This document shows positions 60,100 through 64,000 of a DNA stretch of 64,000 bases, piece by piece. Position 1 is the first letter of the stretch. Every line of letters begins with the position of its first letter. A model generated the notes under the pieces. The model did not search any database, was not told where the DNA came from, and saw only the letters and a list, made by a program, of their open reading frames with translations. This stretch comes from Conus ventricosus. Its lineage: Eukaryota; Mollusca; Gastropoda; Neogastropoda; Conidae. A program made the translations under genes and the position numbers. Location of the stretch: assembly GCA_018398815.1 (NCBI GenBank), contig CM031607.1:82365698-82429697 (forward strand). The letters are read 5' to 3'.

Positions 60100-63000
60100 G
60101 TGTTCGCATAACGGAAAACCATGGGCCCACACATTAGAGAATGAGAAGTCATACAAAAAAGTAACTATAATTGAACAGGTATGGTTCTATTGCAATGTCA
60201 TCTTTGAACTGCCGGGTCTCGGGGATATCAAAAAGGAAAAGGGGACGTGTTTTCAGTTTTTTTTAAGCCCAAAAAACAGTACTCATTTTTTCTACAAGAC
60301 ACACATTTCACACAAATTAGAACCCCAAATAAGAAGTGATTGGGAATACGAGTGTGTTTTTGCTTCTAAAAATTCTAGATAAATGGGAGCAAACTCTTCA
60401 TAATACTTTGAAATCAAAATAAAAAAATTTAAATTAAAGATGTTCAGGGTAATTAAATAATACTGGGTTATTAATACAATGGGAAAAAGTTTTAAATTTT
60501 GGTGAAAATATCTATGGACCAAATAAAAGATGATCCTTCCTTCTTTGAAAACATACATTTGGGAAGTAGAAGAATTAAACATAGCCACATAATAAAGCCA
60601 GAGGACTGGAATTTGTTATTATCCTAGTATTGACTTCAAAATTATAACATATCAATAACAGACATCCGCGGGAAGTAGTTACTGAAATGATGACAAAACT
60701 AGAGCTGTTGATATATGAGAGAGTTGAAGAAAGACACGAGACGGTATACATGGAAAAGCCAAAAACCTCCAAACAAAGCAGGCAGATTTCTTTTAGTGTC
60801 CGTACATAATCACTAATCTTAAGTGTGATATCTTATTTGGATACAAAAAACAGATAACTTTTGGTATATATAAACATTGCTTTTAGAAAAGAAGCAGAAA
60901 AAAGGTTTTTGGAAATTTAACTCTTCACTTTTGGGGGATAAGATAGATGTAGACCTTATTAATGAAAGATTAAAAAAATTAAGGAACAATATGCGCTACT
61001 ACCAATACAGTAGAAATTCTCTTGTATAAAATCCCAAACAATCAAATTCAGTTCTCAGTTTCAAAACAGTTATTCTTTGTACTCTGATTATGAAAATAAA
61101 GGCAGAAACAATAACATTTAGCATTCATAAAAAAATAAAAAAATAAATGAGAAAGAAAAAAACACTTTGAAAAAAGAATTCAGGCTTTGGAAGCAAAATC
61201 CTTTATTGGAAGCGGACGTGGCAACCCCTGAAAAGAAAAAAAAAGATGAATTGAATAAATATTAGGAAAACCAAAGATGGAAGGAAAAATAGTAAGGTCC
61301 GGGCAAGATGGGCGTCACAAGGGAAAAAGTAAACAAATACTTCTCCCTCACGGGGAAAAAAGAAATTTTTGTAAGCAAAAGAATGCTAAAATAGTCACGA
61401 ACAAGGAACTACTCTAACAGAAAAAGGGCCTTATGTTAGAAGAAAAAAAGAACATTTTGAACATTTATATGCAGAAAAGAAAGTGAAGAATTGAAATTGA
61501 AAAATAGCCAATAATCTTTCCCAAACTAACAAGCAGAATTCAGCGTTTGGGGGACCTTAGAGGAAGCTACTAAAGTCTTTAAAACATGGGAATGTATTAA
61601 AGCCTGGACAGATGGATGCAGTAAATTTTTAAAATTCTTTTGGGGACATTGGGGATTTTGTTTTCCGTTCATTTAAAAGAGGGTACAATAGGAGAAAATG
61701 TCTATAACACAAAAAGAAGTATAAATTGTTTACCAAAAAGGGGATAAGCCACAGATAATAAGAACTGGAGACCAATTCACTTCTAATTGTTATTATAAAT
61801 TGTTCTGCCTGTATTGCGGGGAGAATAAAATCTGTTTACCCAAATCATAAATGAGGGCCCGGGAGGTTTTATTCCCCGGGAAACATAGAGACGTTTAGAA
61901 CCCTATTGAAAGTATTCATATTTAAAAGGTGAACCCTGCCTGGGTTATTAGTATCTTTTCGATTCGAAAAGCATTGGACTCTGTTGATGGTCATACATGA
62001 GTGGGTTTATGTGCTTTCGGGTTCGGAAAAGAAGATACAGCAATGGATTTATCTTTTATGAAAAGATAAGGTCTTATGTTAGGGAACTGGAAGGTTTCTT
62101 TGGATTTTCTATTGGAAGAGGATGCGACAAGGAGATCCTTATTCCCTATTTGTTTGTTTATTGCGAAAAAAGAGCAAAATAAGGCAAGATCAAGTGTTAA
62201 AGGCATAAAAATAAAAAATACAGAATTCAAGACAAATCAGTTTGCGATTGACACCAACCCTTTAAAACTGGAAGGATAAGAAATCATATGAAAGTTGTTC
62301 ACAGAATCTCTTGTTTGGCAAATATTGGATTTTAAAAAAAACTATGAAAAAACGTTTAATGTTTGGTAGGGATAAAAAAGAATTCGTCGACACGTACTTC
62401 CCTTTAAAAAAAGGAAAGGAAACCCTTTAAATTTAAAAATCCTAGGGTGGGTTTACGATAATCGACAAATAGACTCAAACATGTGGGCAGATACTTTTTA
62501 GAAGTTAAAAATCTATTTAAATATGGTCAAAAGGTAATTCACCATTAGGTGAATTGCAGTGAAAATCATTATGCTATCAAAACTATATATTTGTGGATCT
62601 GTGCCAAACCCCCCAGACTCTTAGATAGATAGTTGGGAAATATGTGTTTCAAGTTTTTGGAACAACAAAATGAAAATTAAAAGAAAATATATGTGCAAAA
62701 ATTTGGAAAGGAGGGCTAGGAAACCCAAAACCTAGAATTTATATTCCAATCCTTAAAATCGCCTGGTTAGGAAAGTTACGTGCAAAATTGTAATGGAAAA
62801 CATACTACATTTATTATGTCCTGAAATCAATGCCCTAATTCATATGGACCAGATAATTTGTATAAAGCAAATAATAATTTTGAGAGATGTTTTTCAGGCA
62901 ATACATTTTTTTTTCACCCTGCCGAAATTAAAAATAACAGATTTTTAGTATTACCCATTTTTTGTTAACGAAAAATTTAAGGGGAATAAACCTTCTTTTA

Positions 63001-63990
63001 CAAAAAAGGGGAAGAACATTTTTTTTGGTTTTAACATTTACTTGACGACATGGTTAACTTTAAAGCATCACACTTGTAGAGAAGCTGGGATCTGAGGTTC
63101 AATTTTTAATTACATAAGTTGGTAAAAATCAAAAAAGCTATGCGATAAAATTCATAAAACTCGACAGTATACAGTAATGACAGACATTAGCGTTACAAAA
63201 TTTTTAGGCCTAAGGGGCACGCATTCCTATATATTATTTATAGAAGACATTTAATTTTAACCTCAGCCTTTTTGGGATGGGACAGCGCCTTGAATATCTT
63301 ATTAATTAAAGCGTACTAAAAAGAAATAGAAAAAAAGAAATAAAGGGAAGGTTAGCTTAAATATGTCACGAATTTGTAACTAAAGTTTTTGAAAAAATGC
63401 GGTTGTGGAAGGACATGTTAACTTCTGTAAGGGAAGATTCGATTTAGTTTACTCTTGTGGAAAGTGAATTTTGGGACATACTTTTGGAAAAAACTTGAAA
63501 TACTAAAAAGTAGTTTACACTGTGAAAGATTGTCATTTTAAAGTAGAGAAAATATTGTTTGCACTGATGAGAAAAAAAAAAGATGAATGTCAACTTAATC
63601 ATTCAATGGGAAAGTATTTCCATACAATGTAGAATTATAAAATGAAACCCAACCTAATATGTTTTAAAGGAACTTGCTTAGACATTAAATTAGAAAACAA
63701 TTTTACTCGATGGGGTGAATTATGCAGAATACGGGCAAAATGGTTCCTTCATACACTAATACAAAATAAGTTAAAAGGGTACGAATAATTCCTTTTTTTT
63801 TTTGCGTGTTGTCCGTGACCTTGGCATAACTGGGAACATAAGGGCTGAAATATGGGTTATGTAACGTTTTTTTCTCTAAATGCCATGATGTATTTATGAG
63901 GACACTTGTGAACATGTACATACTTCGTTTGTGTTTGTAAATAATGTCGCTGTTGCAGTGAATTTCTTTTTTATGTTGGGCCTTTAAAAA
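60100..63990 (+). pseudogene. Decayed L1/Tx1-like LINE
   Basis: Endonuclease pieces: YKTHISHKLE / LQDTHF near 60300 (the usual QETH position), MDQIKDDPSFFENIHLGS near 60510, DWNLLL near 60605. RT pieces: a linker EADVATPEKKKKDELNKY near 61210, KFFWGH near 61640, RKALDSVDG near 61965, a VSLDFLLEEDA block near 62085, and KTNQFAIDTNPLKLEG near 62232, where the catalytic FADD has become FAID. A long AT-rich decayed tail follows, and the window ends in an A-rich run. No intact frame exceeds 80 codons. Confidence 0.7.
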
Positions 63991-64000
63991 AAAAAATAAA

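Overview
The window is eukaryotic and almost entirely transposon-derived. Long microsatellites, intact and broken retroelements and a single-exon LDLa/LRR/7TM receptor of the type first known from pond snail (GRL101-like) suggest a mollusc, most likely a gastropod; this is inference from family content. Single-base indels break nearly every coding region, including the receptor, so both real decay and poor consensus quality must be kept in mind. There is one 100-N gap (53048-53147).

Layout. 1-600: GA/GT/GATA repeats. 830-24548: one old LINE (non-LTR retrotransposon) carrying two later insertions. These are a Ty3/gypsy LTR element (Gypsy1, 1578-8303, 5-bp target duplication ATGAG) and a 15.2-kb Polinton/Maverick-type DNA transposon (Polinton A, 8590-23798, 5-bp duplication CGTTG). 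The LINE resumes in register after each. 24549-27517: a second gypsy pol region (Gypsy2) with an inverted protease fragment behind it. 28308-30343: the receptor gene, between two GT tracts. 30870-33130 and 56378-59160: two copies of an RNase H-bearing LINE. 34688-39995: Polinton B, same family as A, right half lost. 40100-40753: a palindromic GIY-YIG retroelement fragment. 40799-54260: Polinton C, same gene set but a different lineage with unrelated ends. 60100-63990: a decayed L1/Tx1-like LINE.

The Polinton gene set is the most interesting system here. Names used below: P1 (minus strand, IPDGYY motif), P2 (plus), P3 (minus, acidic/coiled-coil/hydrophobic tail), P4 (plus, capsid candidate), ATP (packaging-type ATPase), P5 (starts MSRGPE), P6 (beside ATP in C), P7 (coiled coil with hydrophobic segment), POLB (protein-primed family B polymerase with an internal endonuclease VII-like HNH motif), P8 (small coiled coil) and INT (retroviral-type integrase). 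POLB, INT and ATP are recognised with good confidence. P1-P8 are recognised only as a conserved cassette shared by two or three copies; structural or membrane roles are inferred. POLB and INT would copy and insert the element, ATP would drive packaging, and P1-P4 and P7 could build a particle. I found no adenovirus-like protease.

P1/P2 and P3/P4 are divergent pairs about 35 bp apart (start codons overlapping in C), and many genes have an A/T-only tract right before the ATG. A and B end in 255-bp repeats that are themselves palindromes. C is bounded by inverted arms of about 1.1 kb that contain the whole ATPase gene and P6.
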